A DNA stretch of 64,000 nt from Sphingobium jiangsuense (GTDB lineage: Bacteria; Pseudomonadota; Alphaproteobacteria; Sphingomonadales; Sphingomonadaceae): contig NZ_JACIDT010000001.1 of assembly GCF_014196495.1 (NCBI RefSeq), positions 430,542-494,541 on the forward strand. Reading direction: 5' to 3'. The first letter of the stretch is position 1. Every line of letters starts with the position of its first letter. The notes beneath the pieces are model-generated. The model did not search any database, was not told the origin of the DNA, and saw only the letters and a list, made by a program, of their open reading frames with translations. Both the position numbers and the translations under genes were made by a program. Positions 24,591 to 32,645 of this stretch are shown here, piece after piece.

Positions 24591-24660
24591 AACTGGCGGC
24601 CGGGGGATTATGTTCCGCTCGGTTCACCGCAAAGCGGAACCATGCCCCGGCTGTTTCATT
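24591..24660. promoter_or_regulatory. Divergent EcfG-like promoters with a shared dyad
   Basis: Plus strand: GGAAC (24636-24640), 16 bases, CATT (24657-24660), leading to the small membrane protein gene. Minus strand: GGAAC (24616-24612), 17 bases, AGTT (24594-24591), leading to the Gln-rich gene. Both are one base from the GGAAC-N16/17-CGTT consensus of the alphaproteobacterial general-stress sigma factor. The two -35 elements form an 8-bp inverted repeat, GTTCCGCT ... AGCGGAAC (24612-24640). Confidence 0.55.
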
Positions 24661-24689
24661 GATCTTCCACCATTTATTGGAGAGGCATC

Positions 24690-24872
24690 ATGCGCGGCGA
24701 GATATGGAGCATCGTTATCATCGGCGGCCCGATCCTGCTGGCGCTGGTCCTGCTGTACGCGCTGTTGAGAAACAGGACGCAGCGGAACCAGCCGCCCATG
24801 GACGTTACGGAACGCGGCACCCGCGAATTGCGGGAACAGCTGGATCGCGACGACAAGCAGGGCGGCTCCTGA
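24690..24872 (+). CDS. Small single-span membrane protein
   Basis: A 60-residue protein with one hydrophobic helix (about residues 6-26) and a charged C-terminal tail (RGTRELREQLDRDDK) predicted to be helical in the cytoplasm. GGAGAGG lies six bases before the ATG. No family is recognised; proteins of this plan are common in sphingomonads. An EcfG-like promoter about 30 bases upstream suggests expression under general stress together with the divergent Gln-rich protein. Confidence 0.75.
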   Translation: MRGEIWSIVIIGGPILLALVLLYALLRNRTQRNQPPMDVTERGTRELREQLDRDDKQGGS

Positions 24873-24893
24873 CGGATTCACCCCGCATAACCG

Positions 24894-25277
24894 CTAGTAA
24901 ATCTGGCCCAGCCCCTGATTATTGCCTTCGGCCACTTCCCCCTTGCGCGCGGCCGGAACCTCCGGTGCTTCCTCTTCGGGCGATGCGTCCCCACTCCTCC
25001 GCAGCCGCACGGTCATGCCGGTGGCGGCCGCATCGTCCAGCACCTGCTGATCGTCGGGAATCTCCGGCGGCGGGGCTTCCTTCGGCGCGGCCTGCACATT
25101 GCCGGGCGCGGCTTCGGGTTCGGGCGGCGGCGGCGCCTCGTCCGGCACGGCCGGGGCGGAGACGGCGTTCTCCTCGCCCGCATCGGACTGTTCCGGCTCC
25201 CGGTCACTACAGGCGCCGAGGGCGACGGCGGCCGCCAGCGGCAGCAGCAGGGCAAGGCGGCGATAAGGAAAGGGCAT
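24894..25277 (-). CDS. Small Pro/Glu-rich lipoprotein
   Basis: A 127-residue protein with a signal peptide and lipobox VALGAC, so a lipid-anchored periplasmic protein. The mature part is acidic and rich in Pro, Ala and Glu (for example PDEAPPPPEPEAAPG) and probably unfolded. No enzyme motif. It lies three bases downstream of the L,D-transpeptidase gene on the same strand and is thus probably co-expressed with it; a role at the cell wall is possible but only inferred. Confidence 0.8.
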   Translation of the reverse strand: MPFPYRRLALLLPLAAAVALGACSDREPEQSDAGEENAVSAPAVPDEAPPPPEPEAAPGNVQAAPKEAPPPEIPDDQQVLDDAAATGMTVRLRRSGDASPEEEAPEVPAARKGEVAEGNNQGLGQIY

Positions 25278-25280
25278 GGA

Positions 25281-26726
25281 TCAGGATTCCCTTGAAGCGG
25301 CGGCGGCGGCCGGTTGGGCGGTGCGGCGCGAGGCCTCTATCTTCGCGGCGAGCAGCCGGTCCCAGCCATACGGATCGTTGCGGAAGTTCATCACCCCGTT
25401 ATTGCCCGCAAAGGCCGTCCAGTACAGCAGATAGACCGACACCTGCCGCGACAGGGCGAGGCGCTGCGTCTTACCGGTATCGATCAGCGCCTGCACGTCG
25501 TCGCTGAAATCCGGGTTGCCGCGCAGCATCAGCTCGGCCAGCGGGATCGGCTTTTCCAGCCGGATGCAGCCATGGCTCGCCAGCCGGTCATAGCTGGCGA
25601 ATTTCCCGCGCGCCGGGGTGTCGTGCAGATAGACGGCGAAGGGATTGTCGAAATCGAACTTCAACCGGCCGAGCGAATTGGACGGGCCGGGCGCCTGCTG
25701 GAGCCGCTCGCCGCCGTCGGGCGTCTTGATGAAGCGATAGCCCTTTTTGATGAGCGTCTGACGGCCCTGCGGCAGCAATTCCTTGCGGGCGATGGAGGTC
25801 GGCACGTTCCACGGCGGATTGACGACGATGGAATGGATGCGGCTGACCAGCATCGGCGTTTCGTTGCCCGGCCGTCCGGTGACGGCGCGCATGGACATGA
25901 CGGGCCTGTCGCCCTCGAACACGGTCAGCACGGCCGCCGCGATGTTCACCTGCACGCGGTTGACCGGCATGTCGCGCGGCATCCAGCGCCACCGCTCCAT
26001 ATTCGCCATGATCGAGGCGATCCGGTTTTCGACCGGCACGTTGAGCGCGTCGAGCGTGGCGGCGTCGAGCACCCCGCTGGGCTTCAGCCCATAGCGGCGC
26101 TGCGCCCGCTGGAGCGCGGCGGCGAGGGTTTCGCCGGGCGCGCCGGTCTTGTCCTCGATCGCCAGCCGCTGGCGTATCGCGCTCTCGCCCGCCCCGGCGG
26201 AGAGCACCGGCCAGCCGCCCGCCTCGCGGATGCGCCGATAGGTCTGCAAGCCCTGCCGCAGATCTTCATAACCGGAATAGGGCGGCGCCTGATCGTCGAT
26301 CCATTGTTGCAGCCTGTCCTCCACCACGGCCCTGGCAAGGCCGGGGCGGGGATCGTAGGCGGCGGGGCGAAGCGCCCAGATGGACAGGAAATCGGCGGGG
26401 GCCACCCGGCCGTTGTGCAGCGCATGGGCGCGGTCGAGCACGGCCTCGATCAGCGCGTTTTCCGGCAGGGACTTGCCGTCGAGCGGCGCCTTGCCGATGC
26501 CCTGCGCATCGATGCTCTTCACCCATTTGGTCAGCAACGCCGCCTGCGCGGACGAAAGCGGCGGTATCGGCACCAGCGCCGGAGCGGTCGGCGCGATGGC
26601 CGGGGGCGGCGCGACCGGCGGCGCGGAGGACGGTTGCGCGGGCATCTGCTGCGCGGACACGGCGATGGAAAAGACTGCCGCGATCAGGGTTGCGGCGGTT
26701 GGGAGGGGTCTGAAACGGAAGTGCAT
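25281..26726 (-). CDS. L,D-transpeptidase (YcbB/LdtD-like, YkuD domain)
   Basis: Periplasmic enzyme that makes 3-3 crosslinks in peptidoglycan using a catalytic Cys. 481 residues from the ATG at 26726, which has GAGGG five bases before it. Signal peptide ends AVSAQ. A Pro/Ala-rich linker and an N-terminal domain (about 75-190) follow, then a peptidoglycan-binding-like segment (RRYGLKPSGVLDAATLDALN), and the YkuD domain (about 265-430) with HDTPARGKF and the active site SHGCIRLEKP. The domain order is that of E. coli YcbB. The small lipoprotein gene follows within three bases. Confidence 0.93.
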   Translation of the reverse strand: MHFRFRPLPTAATLIAAVFSIAVSAQQMPAQPSSAPPVAPPPAIAPTAPALVPIPPLSSAQAALLTKWVKSIDAQGIGKAPLDGKSLPENALIEAVLDRAHALHNGRVAPADFLSIWALRPAAYDPRPGLARAVVEDRLQQWIDDQAPPYSGYEDLRQGLQTYRRIREAGGWPVLSAGAGESAIRQRLAIEDKTGAPGETLAAALQRAQRRYGLKPSGVLDAATLDALNVPVENRIASIMANMERWRWMPRDMPVNRVQVNIAAAVLTVFEGDRPVMSMRAVTGRPGNETPMLVSRIHSIVVNPPWNVPTSIARKELLPQGRQTLIKKGYRFIKTPDGGERLQQAPGPSNSLGRLKFDFDNPFAVYLHDTPARGKFASYDRLASHGCIRLEKPIPLAELMLRGNPDFSDDVQALIDTGKTQRLALSRQVSVYLLYWTAFAGNNGVMNFRNDPYGWDRLLAAKIEASRRTAQPAAAAASRES

Positions 26727-27039
26727 GACGCCCTCGATAGACCATCTCCGCCCGATCCTCAAAGCCTGGTTGTCGCAAAGCCGGGTTCGGCCGCAAAATC
26801 ATGGCGATATCCCTTGCGAACCGGTCCGGGTGGCGACCTTTCGGCTGAATGCCGGCATCGATCCCCCCTTCCCTGAAGGGGAGGGGCCTAAGCCGCTTCA
26901 CCACCCCGGTCCGGCTTTCAAGGAAATATAATCGCCAGAATCATGCCCTTGAACGCGCGATGCCGGTCGGGCATGCTCCGCCGCGCATCGCTGGCGCGGT
27001 GCGACCGGGCGGGGGGCCGTTCGCGAAGGAGGCGATCCC

Positions 27040-27531
27040 ATGTCGAAAGTCAGCACCTGTCTCTGGTTCGGAAAGGACCTCGAAGCGGCGGTCCGCTTCT
27101 ATGTCTCGCTCATTCCCGGCTCGGCGATCGGCCATGTCCAGCGCGCGCCCGGCCCGTGGCCCGGCGGCGAGGCGGGCGAGGTCATCCTGATCAGCTTCAC
27201 CCTCGACGGGCAGCAATATCAGGCGCTCAACGGCGGCGCGCCCGCCGACTACGGCACCGCCGCCTCGATCTCCGTCGAATGCGCCGATCAGGCGGAAGTG
27301 GACCGGCTGTGGACGGCGCTGACCGAAAATCTGGGGTCGGAGATCGCCTGCGGCTGGCTCCGCGACCGCTGGGGCGTGCCGTGGCAGATCGTGCCGGCAA
27401 TGCTACCGCGCCTCCTCGCCGACCCCGACCCGGCGGTGGCGGACCGCGTGTTCCGGGCGATGCAGACCATGGTGAAGCTCGACATCGCCACGCTGGAGCG
27501 CGCGGCGGCGGGGGAAGGCCCGGAAAGCTAA
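27040..27531 (+). CDS. VOC family protein (PhnB/3-demethylubiquinone methyltransferase-like fold)
   Basis: A 163-residue protein of the vicinal-oxygen-chelate superfamily, PhnB subgroup. It opens with STCLWFGKDLEAAVRFYVSLIPGS and ends the domain with CGWLRDRWGVPWQIVP, both hallmark phrases of this subgroup. These proteins are often mis-named 3-demethylubiquinone-9 methyltransferase; no such activity is supported. A strong ribosome site (AAGGAGG) precedes the ATG. Ten bases separate it from the msrC gene, so the two are probably one transcript. Confidence 0.88.
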   Translation: MSKVSTCLWFGKDLEAAVRFYVSLIPGSAIGHVQRAPGPWPGGEAGEVILISFTLDGQQYQALNGGAPADYGTAASISVECADQAEVDRLWTALTENLGSEIACGWLRDRWGVPWQIVPAMLPRLLADPDPAVADRVFRAMQTMVKLDIATLERAAAGEGPES

Positions 27532-27541
27532 GGGGAAGGCG

Positions 27542-28051
27542 ATGTATGATTTCCGGCCCTCCAACCCGGCGGACAAGGCCGCGCTCTATGCCGATCTGCT
27601 GGCGGCGGCGCGGGCGCTGGTCGCGGGCGAGGAGGATGCCGTCGCCAACATGGCCAACATTGCCGCGCTGCTGTGGCAATTGCTGCCGGACCTCAATTGG
27701 GCGGGCTTCTACCGGCTGGCCGGGGACGAGCTGGTGCTCGGCCCGTTTCAGGGCAAGCCCGCCTGCATCCGCATCCCGCTGGGCAAGGGCGTCTGCGGCA
27801 GGGCGGCGGCGAGCGGCGAGACGCAATGCGTGCGGGACGTAGCCGCCTTTCCCGGCCATATCGCCTGCGATGCGGCATCCGCGTCGGAAATCGTCGTGCC
27901 GATCCGGCATGAAGGCAGACTGATCGGCGTGCTCGACCTGGACAGCCCCCTGCTCGCCCGGTTCGACGAAGCGGACGTCATGGGGCTGGAAACGCTCTGC
28001 GATGCCCTCGCCCCGGCCCTTTCGCGCCAGGGGCGGCTTTTAGAACCTTGA
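27542..28051 (+). CDS. msrC: Free methionine-(R)-sulfoxide reductase (GAF type)
   Basis: Reduces free Met-R-sulfoxide, a repair route for oxidised methionine. 169 residues folded as one GAF domain. The three family cysteines are present: PACIRIP, KGVCGRA and HIACDAAS, the last containing the catalytic Cys, and the domain ends with IGVLDLDSPLLARFD. It lies ten bases after the VOC gene. Confidence 0.92.
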   Translation: MYDFRPSNPADKAALYADLLAAARALVAGEEDAVANMANIAALLWQLLPDLNWAGFYRLAGDELVLGPFQGKPACIRIPLGKGVCGRAAASGETQCVRDVAAFPGHIACDAASASEIVVPIRHEGRLIGVLDLDSPLLARFDEADVMGLETLCDALAPALSRQGRLLEP

Positions 28052-28103
28052 AACCGGGTTGGGGCAGGAAGCAGGCGCGCAAGCGTCGTGCCATATGAGT
28101 TCA

Positions 28104-28223
28104 CGCGGAGGCGCGGAGATAATGTCGCGACGCGCAGGTCTCATGCTGGCGGCGGGAACTGGGGCAATATGGACTCAAGGAGCCTGCGGCTCGTCCCTCT
28201 CTTCGCGTCTCCGCGCCTCCGCG
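28104..28223. repeat. Long inverted repeat with 16-bp arms
   Basis: CGCGGAGGCGCGGAGA at 28104-28119 is perfectly complementary to TCTCCGCGCCTCCGCG at 28208-28223, with 88 bases between. It fills most of the gap between convergent msrC and the CinA-type gene. It looks like a non-coding dispersed repeat rather than a simple terminator because the loop is long. Confidence 0.6.
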
Positions 28224-28304
28224 CGCTCCGATTCTGCTTTGCCGGCCGTGTCCGCTCAGCCGAAGAGGCCGTCCCCCGAACCTGTGTGCAAGATATGATC
28301 GCCG

Positions 28305-29060
28305 CTAAATGCCTCCGACGATCGCGGGCCACCCGCCCGCATCCAGCCGCGCGGCCAGATCCGCCGCGCAGGCGTCCAGCACCTGGCGGCTGGTCGAGCG
28401 CACGACGAAATTGCACCCCACCCGCCCTTCGCGGAAAAAGGGATAGCTGCCAATCTGGCTGCCTTCATGCGCATGCTCGGTCGACACCAGCAGGTCGGCG
28501 ATCTCGCTTTCCGCGACCCAGCAGCCGATCTGCTCCGACAGCACCGGCGCGCCGCCTTCCAGCGATCCGGTCAGCGCGTCGAGCATGCCGGCGGTGATGT
28601 GCGGCACCCCCGCCATGATGAAGACATTGCCGTGGCGGATACCCGGCGCGCCCGAAAAGCGGTTGGGGATGAGCGAGGAGCCTTCCGGCGCGCGCGCCAT
28701 GCGCAGCCGCATTTCGGTGAGGCCGCCGCGCTCGGCATAATAATCCGCCAATATCGCCTGCGCGTCGGGGTGGACGACCACCGGCACGCCCAGCGCCCTT
28801 GCGATCGCATCGACGGTGATGTCGTCATGCGTCGGACCGATGCCGCCGGTGGTGAAGAGATAATCGTGCCGGGTGCGCAGCTGGTTCACCGCCTCGACGA
28901 TCGCGTCCTCGACATCGGGCACGACCCGCACCTCGCGCAGCCTTATGCCCTGCACGTTGAGCCAGCTCGCGATCTGGGCGATGTTGCGGTCCTGCGTGCG
29001 GCCGGAGAGGATCTCGTCCCCGATCACCACCAGCGCGGCCGTCCAAATCCGTTCGCTCAT
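28305..29060 (-). CDS. CinA-type molybdopterin-binding domain protein
   Basis: A 251-residue protein with the MoCF_biosynth/CinA N-terminal domain: VVIGDEILSGRTQDRN, FTTGGIGPTHDDIT and IMAGVPHI are the signature phrases. It lacks the C-terminal nicotinamide-nucleotide deamidase domain of full CinA (about 420 residues), so it is the short form common in alphaproteobacteria. It may be an ADP-ribose pyrophosphatase-like enzyme, as shown for the equivalent domain elsewhere. Its ATG overlaps the stop of the GFA gene upstream (ATGA), so the two are co-translated. Confidence 0.88.
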   Translation of the reverse strand: MSERIWTAALVVIGDEILSGRTQDRNIAQIASWLNVQGIRLREVRVVPDVEDAIVEAVNQLRTRHDYLFTTGGIGPTHDDITVDAIARALGVPVVVHPDAQAILADYYAERGGLTEMRLRMARAPEGSSLIPNRFSGAPGIRHGNVFIMAGVPHITAGMLDALTGSLEGGAPVLSEQIGCWVAESEIADLLVSTEHAHEGSQIGSYPFFREGRVGCNFVVRSTSRQVLDACAADLAARLDAGGWPAIVGGI

Positions 29061-29545
29061 GCCCGTCCATTCCCCTGCAACACCGCCTTCAGCCGCGCAT
29101 ATCGATCCGGCGGCAACAGCTCCGACGGCCGGTAGAAGGCCTCGAACGCCGGCACCCCTTCCGGCAGGGGAACCCAGGGCAGGCGGGTGGCGACATAAAT
29201 GGCGGCATCGGGCGTGACGCCGCCCGGATCGTCCAGCGTCCCGGCGCGGACCGCCGACATGCCACGGCCCAGCCCGCCATAATGGCTCCACAGGGCGGTG
29301 CCGCAGGCCCGGCACCGGACGATCGCCTGCTCCGCCCCGCTGCCGGTCGGCACGCTGCTTTCCGTCACCTCGCCGGACAGCAGCGCGACCTCCTCCGTCT
29401 CCACGAACAAATTGACGGCGAAGGCGGAACCGCTCTGCCGCCGGCACAGCGAGCAATGGCACTGGTTGACGAAAATCGGCGCCGCCGACACGCGATAGCG
29501 CACCTGCCCGCAGGCGCAACCGCCTTCCCTCGCTGTATCGGACAT
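29057..29545 (-). CDS. GFA family protein (glutathione-dependent formaldehyde-activating-like, zinc-binding)
   Basis: A 162-residue protein of the GFA/CENP-V fold. The zinc-binding cysteines are visible as CACG, CHCSLCRR and CRACG. The ATG at 29545 has GAGGAGG eight bases upstream, so I reject the longer frame that starts 31 codons earlier. Enzymatic activity is undefined for most members. It forms a two-gene operon with the CinA-type gene. Confidence 0.87.
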   Translation of the reverse strand: MSDTAREGGCACGQVRYRVSAAPIFVNQCHCSLCRRQSGSAFAVNLFVETEEVALLSGEVTESSVPTGSGAEQAIVRCRACGTALWSHYGGLGRGMSAVRAGTLDDPGGVTPDAAIYVATRLPWVPLPEGVPAFEAFYRPSELLPPDRYARLKAVLQGNGRA

Positions 29546-29654
29546 GCTCGCCTCCTCGACTTGAACCGACCCATGCCCCCTTGCGGGGTGCGGATCAAGC
29601 CCCCGTTGCGACCGGCGGCGCGCCAACCCCCTCGTCAACCGGCCTCATCCTGTC

Positions 29655-29660
29655 TATATT
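29655..29660 (+). promoter_or_regulatory. -10 element of map, implying a leaderless or very short 5' end
   Basis: TATATT ends six bases before the first ATG of the methionine aminopeptidase gene. If this is the -10, transcription would begin at or near that ATG, giving a leaderless message, or the true start is the in-frame ATG at 29679. Confidence 0.4.
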
Positions 29661-29666
29661 GGCGGG

Positions 29667-30494
29667 ATGACCGATTATATGACCATGACGGCGAGTTCGC
29701 CGCCGACCCGTTCGACCGCGATCAAGCTCTACGACGAAAGCGGCTTTGAGGGCATGCGCAGGGCCGGACGCCTCGCCGCCGAGATACTCGACGCGCTGGT
29801 GCCGCATGTGGCGCCCGGCGTCACCACCGGGGAGCTGGACGACATCGTCCGCCGCCTGACGATCGAGGGCGGCGGCGTGCCCGCGACGATGGGCTATCGC
29901 GGCTATACCCACAGCTGCTGCATCTCGATCAACAATGTGATCTGCCACGGCATTCCCGGCGACCGGGAATTGAAGGACGGCGACATATTGAACATCGACG
30001 TGACGCCGCAGGTCGACGGCTGGCATGGCGACAGCAGCCGCATGTACATCGCCGGGGAACCGTCGATCAAGGCGCGACGGCTGGTCGAGGTGACCTATGA
30101 ATGCCTGATGCTCGGCATCGAGCAGGCGAAGCCGGGCAATCATCTGGGCGATATCGGCCATGTGATCCAGAGCCACGCGGAAAAGCACCGCTACGGCGTG
30201 GTGCGCGATTTCTGCGGCCACGGGCTGGGCCGGGTATTCCACGATTCGCCGGAGGTCGTCCATGTCGGCCGCCCCGGCACCGGGCCGGAGCTGAAGCCGG
30301 GCATGTTCTTCACCATCGAGCCGATGATCAACATCGGCAAGCCCGGCGTGCGCCTGCTGGACGACGGCTGGACCGCCGTGACCCGCGACCGCAGCCTGTC
30401 GGCGCAGTTCGAGCACAGCATCGGCATCACCGAAACGGGCTGCGAGATCTTCACCAAGAGCCCCAGGGGACTGGACTGCCCGCCTTATCTATAG
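29667..30494 (+). CDS. map: Methionine aminopeptidase, type I
   Basis: Removes the initiator Met from new proteins. 275 residues, standard length plus a short N-tail. The five metal ligands are visible: the two Asp in NIDVTPQVDGWHGDSSRMY, His in GHGLGRVFHDSP, Glu in FTIEPMI and Glu in QFEHSIGIT. The usual substrate-site phrases NNVICHGIP and GYTHSCCIS are also present. The gene is alone and ends at a bidirectional terminator shared with the chemotaxis cluster. Confidence 0.95.
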   Translation: MTDYMTMTASSPPTRSTAIKLYDESGFEGMRRAGRLAAEILDALVPHVAPGVTTGELDDIVRRLTIEGGGVPATMGYRGYTHSCCISINNVICHGIPGDRELKDGDILNIDVTPQVDGWHGDSSRMYIAGEPSIKARRLVEVTYECLMLGIEQAKPGNHLGDIGHVIQSHAEKHRYGVVRDFCGHGLGRVFHDSPEVVHVGRPGTGPELKPGMFFTIEPMINIGKPGVRLLDDGWTAVTRDRSLSAQFEHSIGITETGCEIFTKSPRGLDCPPYL

Positions 30495-30513
30495 GCGATC
30501 CCTTTCCTCTACG

Positions 30514-30589
30514 GTCACCCCAGCGCAGGCTGGGGTCGTAGGCCATGTCGCGCTCCCTCTCCGCAGATGCCAGCCTGCGCTGGCATGAC
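30514..30589. repeat. REP-like paired palindrome, copy 1
   Basis: Two hairpins in mirror order, CCCCAGC-GCAG-GCTGGGG and ATGCCAGC-CTGC-GCTGGCAT, bounded by GTCA and TGAC. Further copies at 51597-51675 and 61065-61137 have the same plan. All are outside genes. Such elements are usually spread by REP-associated tyrosine transposases; none is in the window. Confidence 0.75.
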
Positions 30590-30640
30590 GCGATGAAAAT
30601 GGCTGCAAAACAGCTACGATCAACGACGGACAGACAAACG

Positions 30641-30668
30641 AAAAAGGGGCCATGAAGGCCCCTTTTTT
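30641..30668. terminator. Bidirectional intrinsic terminator
   Basis: AAAAAGGGGCC-ATGAA-GGCCCCTTTTTT. A 6-bp GC stem with an A run before and a T run after serves both map from the left and the chemotaxis operon from the right. Confidence 0.93.
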
Positions 30669-30688
30669 CCGCTTTATCCGATCGCCCG

Positions 30689-31003
30689 TCAGGCCTGCCG
30701 CGCCATCAGCCGGTCGCCCAGCGCCTGCAAGGTGATGTCCGGCAGGACCGCGGCGGGATTGTCGGCGCGCATCAGCTGGGCGAGCCAGTGGCAGCGCTGC
30801 CCCATTTCGTCGAGATGCTGCAACCGGGTCATGCAGCGCAGCATCACGTCCTCGTCGTGGCACAGCTCCACCCCAAGCTCCTCCAGATCCGCGCGCAGGC
30901 TTTCCAGCTCCGCCGCGATCTTCAGCCGCAGGTCGGCGGAAAGGGCGCATGGCGGCGGCGCGGAAAGGCGCTGGTCGAGGGAAGGCGGGACTTCAGGCGG
31001 CAA
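30689..31003 (-). CDS. Small protein of unknown function at the end of the chemotaxis cluster
   Basis: A 104-residue protein, mostly helical in appearance (ADLRLKIAAELESLRADLEELG). It contains CHDED and HLDEMGQRCHWLAQL. I do not recognise a domain. It overlaps the end of the upstream cheB-like gene by 11 bases and precedes the shared terminator, so it is the last cistron of the operon and probably helps chemotaxis signalling. The repeated Glu/Leu pattern and CH motifs could suggest a small helical adaptor; this is a guess. Confidence 0.75.
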   Translation of the reverse strand: MPPEVPPSLDQRLSAPPPCALSADLRLKIAAELESLRADLEELGVELCHDEDVMLRCMTRLQHLDEMGQRCHWLAQLMRADNPAAVLPDITLQALGDRLMARQA

Positions 31004-32069
31004 TATCTCGTTCCTCGCAATGGGCCAATATCCTGGCCGCCAGATCGGGAAGCGGCAGTTGCGCCTCCACCGCGCCCTTGGCGATGGCCGCGGCCGAGGC
31101 CTCGAACAGCATCGCGCTGTCCTTGTCCTGGCACAGGGTCAGCCCGCCCATCTGCTTGACGGCGAGCATGCCCGCCGCGCCGTCGGTGCCCGCGCCCGAC
31201 AGGATCACGCCGACCGCCCGGTCGCGCGCCGCCTTTGCGATGGTCGTCAGCAGCAGGTCGGCGGAGGGGCGCATGCCGTTCACCGGATCGCGCGCGATCA
31301 GGCGGATCGCGCCGCCCGGCCAGCGATCGATCAGCCCGTGCCGGTCGGGGTGGGACAGCACATAGACATGGCCGGGCTTCAGCGCCATGCCGTCCTCGGC
31401 CAGCTTGACCTCCGGCGCGATCGCCTTGTTCAGGCGCGAGGCGAACGGCACCGCCAGCCCGTCCTCCAGCTGTTGCAGCACGATCGTCGGCGGGCAATCG
31501 ACCGGCCAGCCCGACAGCAGCTCGATCACCGCCGGGCCACCGCCGGTGGAAGCCGAAATCGCGACGAGGCTGCCGTTCCATTTATAGGCGGAACCGTCGC
31601 TGACGGCGGCCGCCTTCTCGGCCGCGGCGGCCTTCGCCGCGACGGCATCCGCGTCATAGCGCTTCACCTTGCTCTTCGCGGCGGTGGCGACCAGCTTGCA
31701 CAATTTGCCCGCGATGCTGGCGAATTCCTCGGTCGTCGCGCGGGCAGGCTTGTGGAAGCAGTCGACCGCGCCCAGCTCCAGCGCGCGCAGCGTCACTTCC
31801 GCGCCCTTTTCGGTCAGGGTGGACAGCATCACCACCGGCATCGGCCGGGTGGTCATGATCTCCTCCAGGAAATCGATGCCGTTCATGCCGGGCATTTCGA
31901 TATCCAGCGTCACCACGTCGGGGCGCAGCTCCGCGATCATGTCCCGCGCTTCGTCGGCATTGGCGGCCGCGCCGACCACGACAAGATTGCCGGCCTGTTC
32001 CAGCGCGCTGGAAAACAGCGCGCGCATCGTGATGGAATCGTCGACAACCAGAACCTTGATAGCAGCCAT
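30993..32069 (-). CDS. CheB-like response regulator with substituted catalytic histidine
   Basis: 358 residues with the layout of the chemotaxis methylesterase CheB: receiver domain (phospho-acceptor Asp56 in VTLDIEMPGMNG), linker rich in Ala/Lys (about 130-165) and C-terminal esterase-like domain. Of the catalytic triad, Ser174 (SASTGG) and Asp296 (GAGTDG) are present, but the His is replaced by Gln200 (PTIVLQQLED, where the other CheB has PTVIVQHISA). It is therefore probably unable to demethylate receptors and may act as a phosphate sink, a decoy or a regulator of the true CheB at 33601-34680. It lies downstream of cheW. Confidence 0.88.
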   Translation of the reverse strand: MAAIKVLVVDDSITMRALFSSALEQAGNLVVVGAAANADEARDMIAELRPDVVTLDIEMPGMNGIDFLEEIMTTRPMPVVMLSTLTEKGAEVTLRALELGAVDCFHKPARATTEEFASIAGKLCKLVATAAKSKVKRYDADAVAAKAAAAEKAAAVSDGSAYKWNGSLVAISASTGGGPAVIELLSGWPVDCPPTIVLQQLEDGLAVPFASRLNKAIAPEVKLAEDGMALKPGHVYVLSHPDRHGLIDRWPGGAIRLIARDPVNGMRPSADLLLTTIAKAARDRAVGVILSGAGTDGAAGMLAVKQMGGLTLCQDKDSAMLFEASAAAIAKGAVEAQLPLPDLAARILAHCEERDIAA

Positions 32070-32176
32070 TTTATGCGTCCCTGATATTCGGTATTCTTCG
32101 ATAGTCTGAAAAGGGGTCGGTCAGGCCCGGCGGCCGCCCACCGCGCCGCGCCCGCCGCCATGCCGCCGCCCGTAGT

Positions 32177-32617
32177 TCAGGCCGCCTCGGGCAGAACCGC
32201 GTCGGCCGTCAGGCCCGGCAGGTCGAGCACCATCACCATCCGGTCCTCCAGCGCCAGCAGGCCTTCGAGATAGGGCACCACCGCGTCCGATCCGGTCGCG
32301 GGGGCGGGCTGCATCTCTTCCTCCTGCGCGGTCACGATGTCGCTGACCGCATCGACGATCAGCCCGCGCAGCTGCGTGCCGACCTGCGCGACGATGATCA
32401 CATGGCGGTCGGTCGGGTTCGCCGGTTCCCACCCCAGGCGGGCGGCCAGGTCGATGACCGGCAGCACCGTGCCACGCAGGTTCACCACGCCCGCCACATA
32501 GGGCGGCACATGGGGCAGCCGGGTCGCGGGCGACCAGGCGCGAATCTCGCGAATCGCCATGATGTCGAGGCCGAAGCTCTGTTCGCCCAGGCGGAATGTG
32601 ATCAATTGACGTGCCAT
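32177..32617 (-). CDS. cheW: Chemotaxis coupling protein CheW
   Basis: Adaptor joining receptors to CheA. 146 residues forming one CheW domain: LITFRLGEQSFGLDIMAIREI, LPHVPPYVAGVVNLRGTVLPVIDL and GLIVDAVSDIV are the standard blocks, including the Asn-Leu-Arg-Gly segment. It sits between cheY and the histidine-deficient CheB-like gene, with short gaps of 28 and about 107 bases. Confidence 0.94.
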   Translation of the reverse strand: MARQLITFRLGEQSFGLDIMAIREIRAWSPATRLPHVPPYVAGVVNLRGTVLPVIDLAARLGWEPANPTDRHVIIVAQVGTQLRGLIVDAVSDIVTAQEEEMQPAPATGSDAVVPYLEGLLALEDRMVMVLDLPGLTADAVLPEAA

Positions 32618-32645
32618 GTTTCCGATCCTTGCCTCAAACGGCTTA

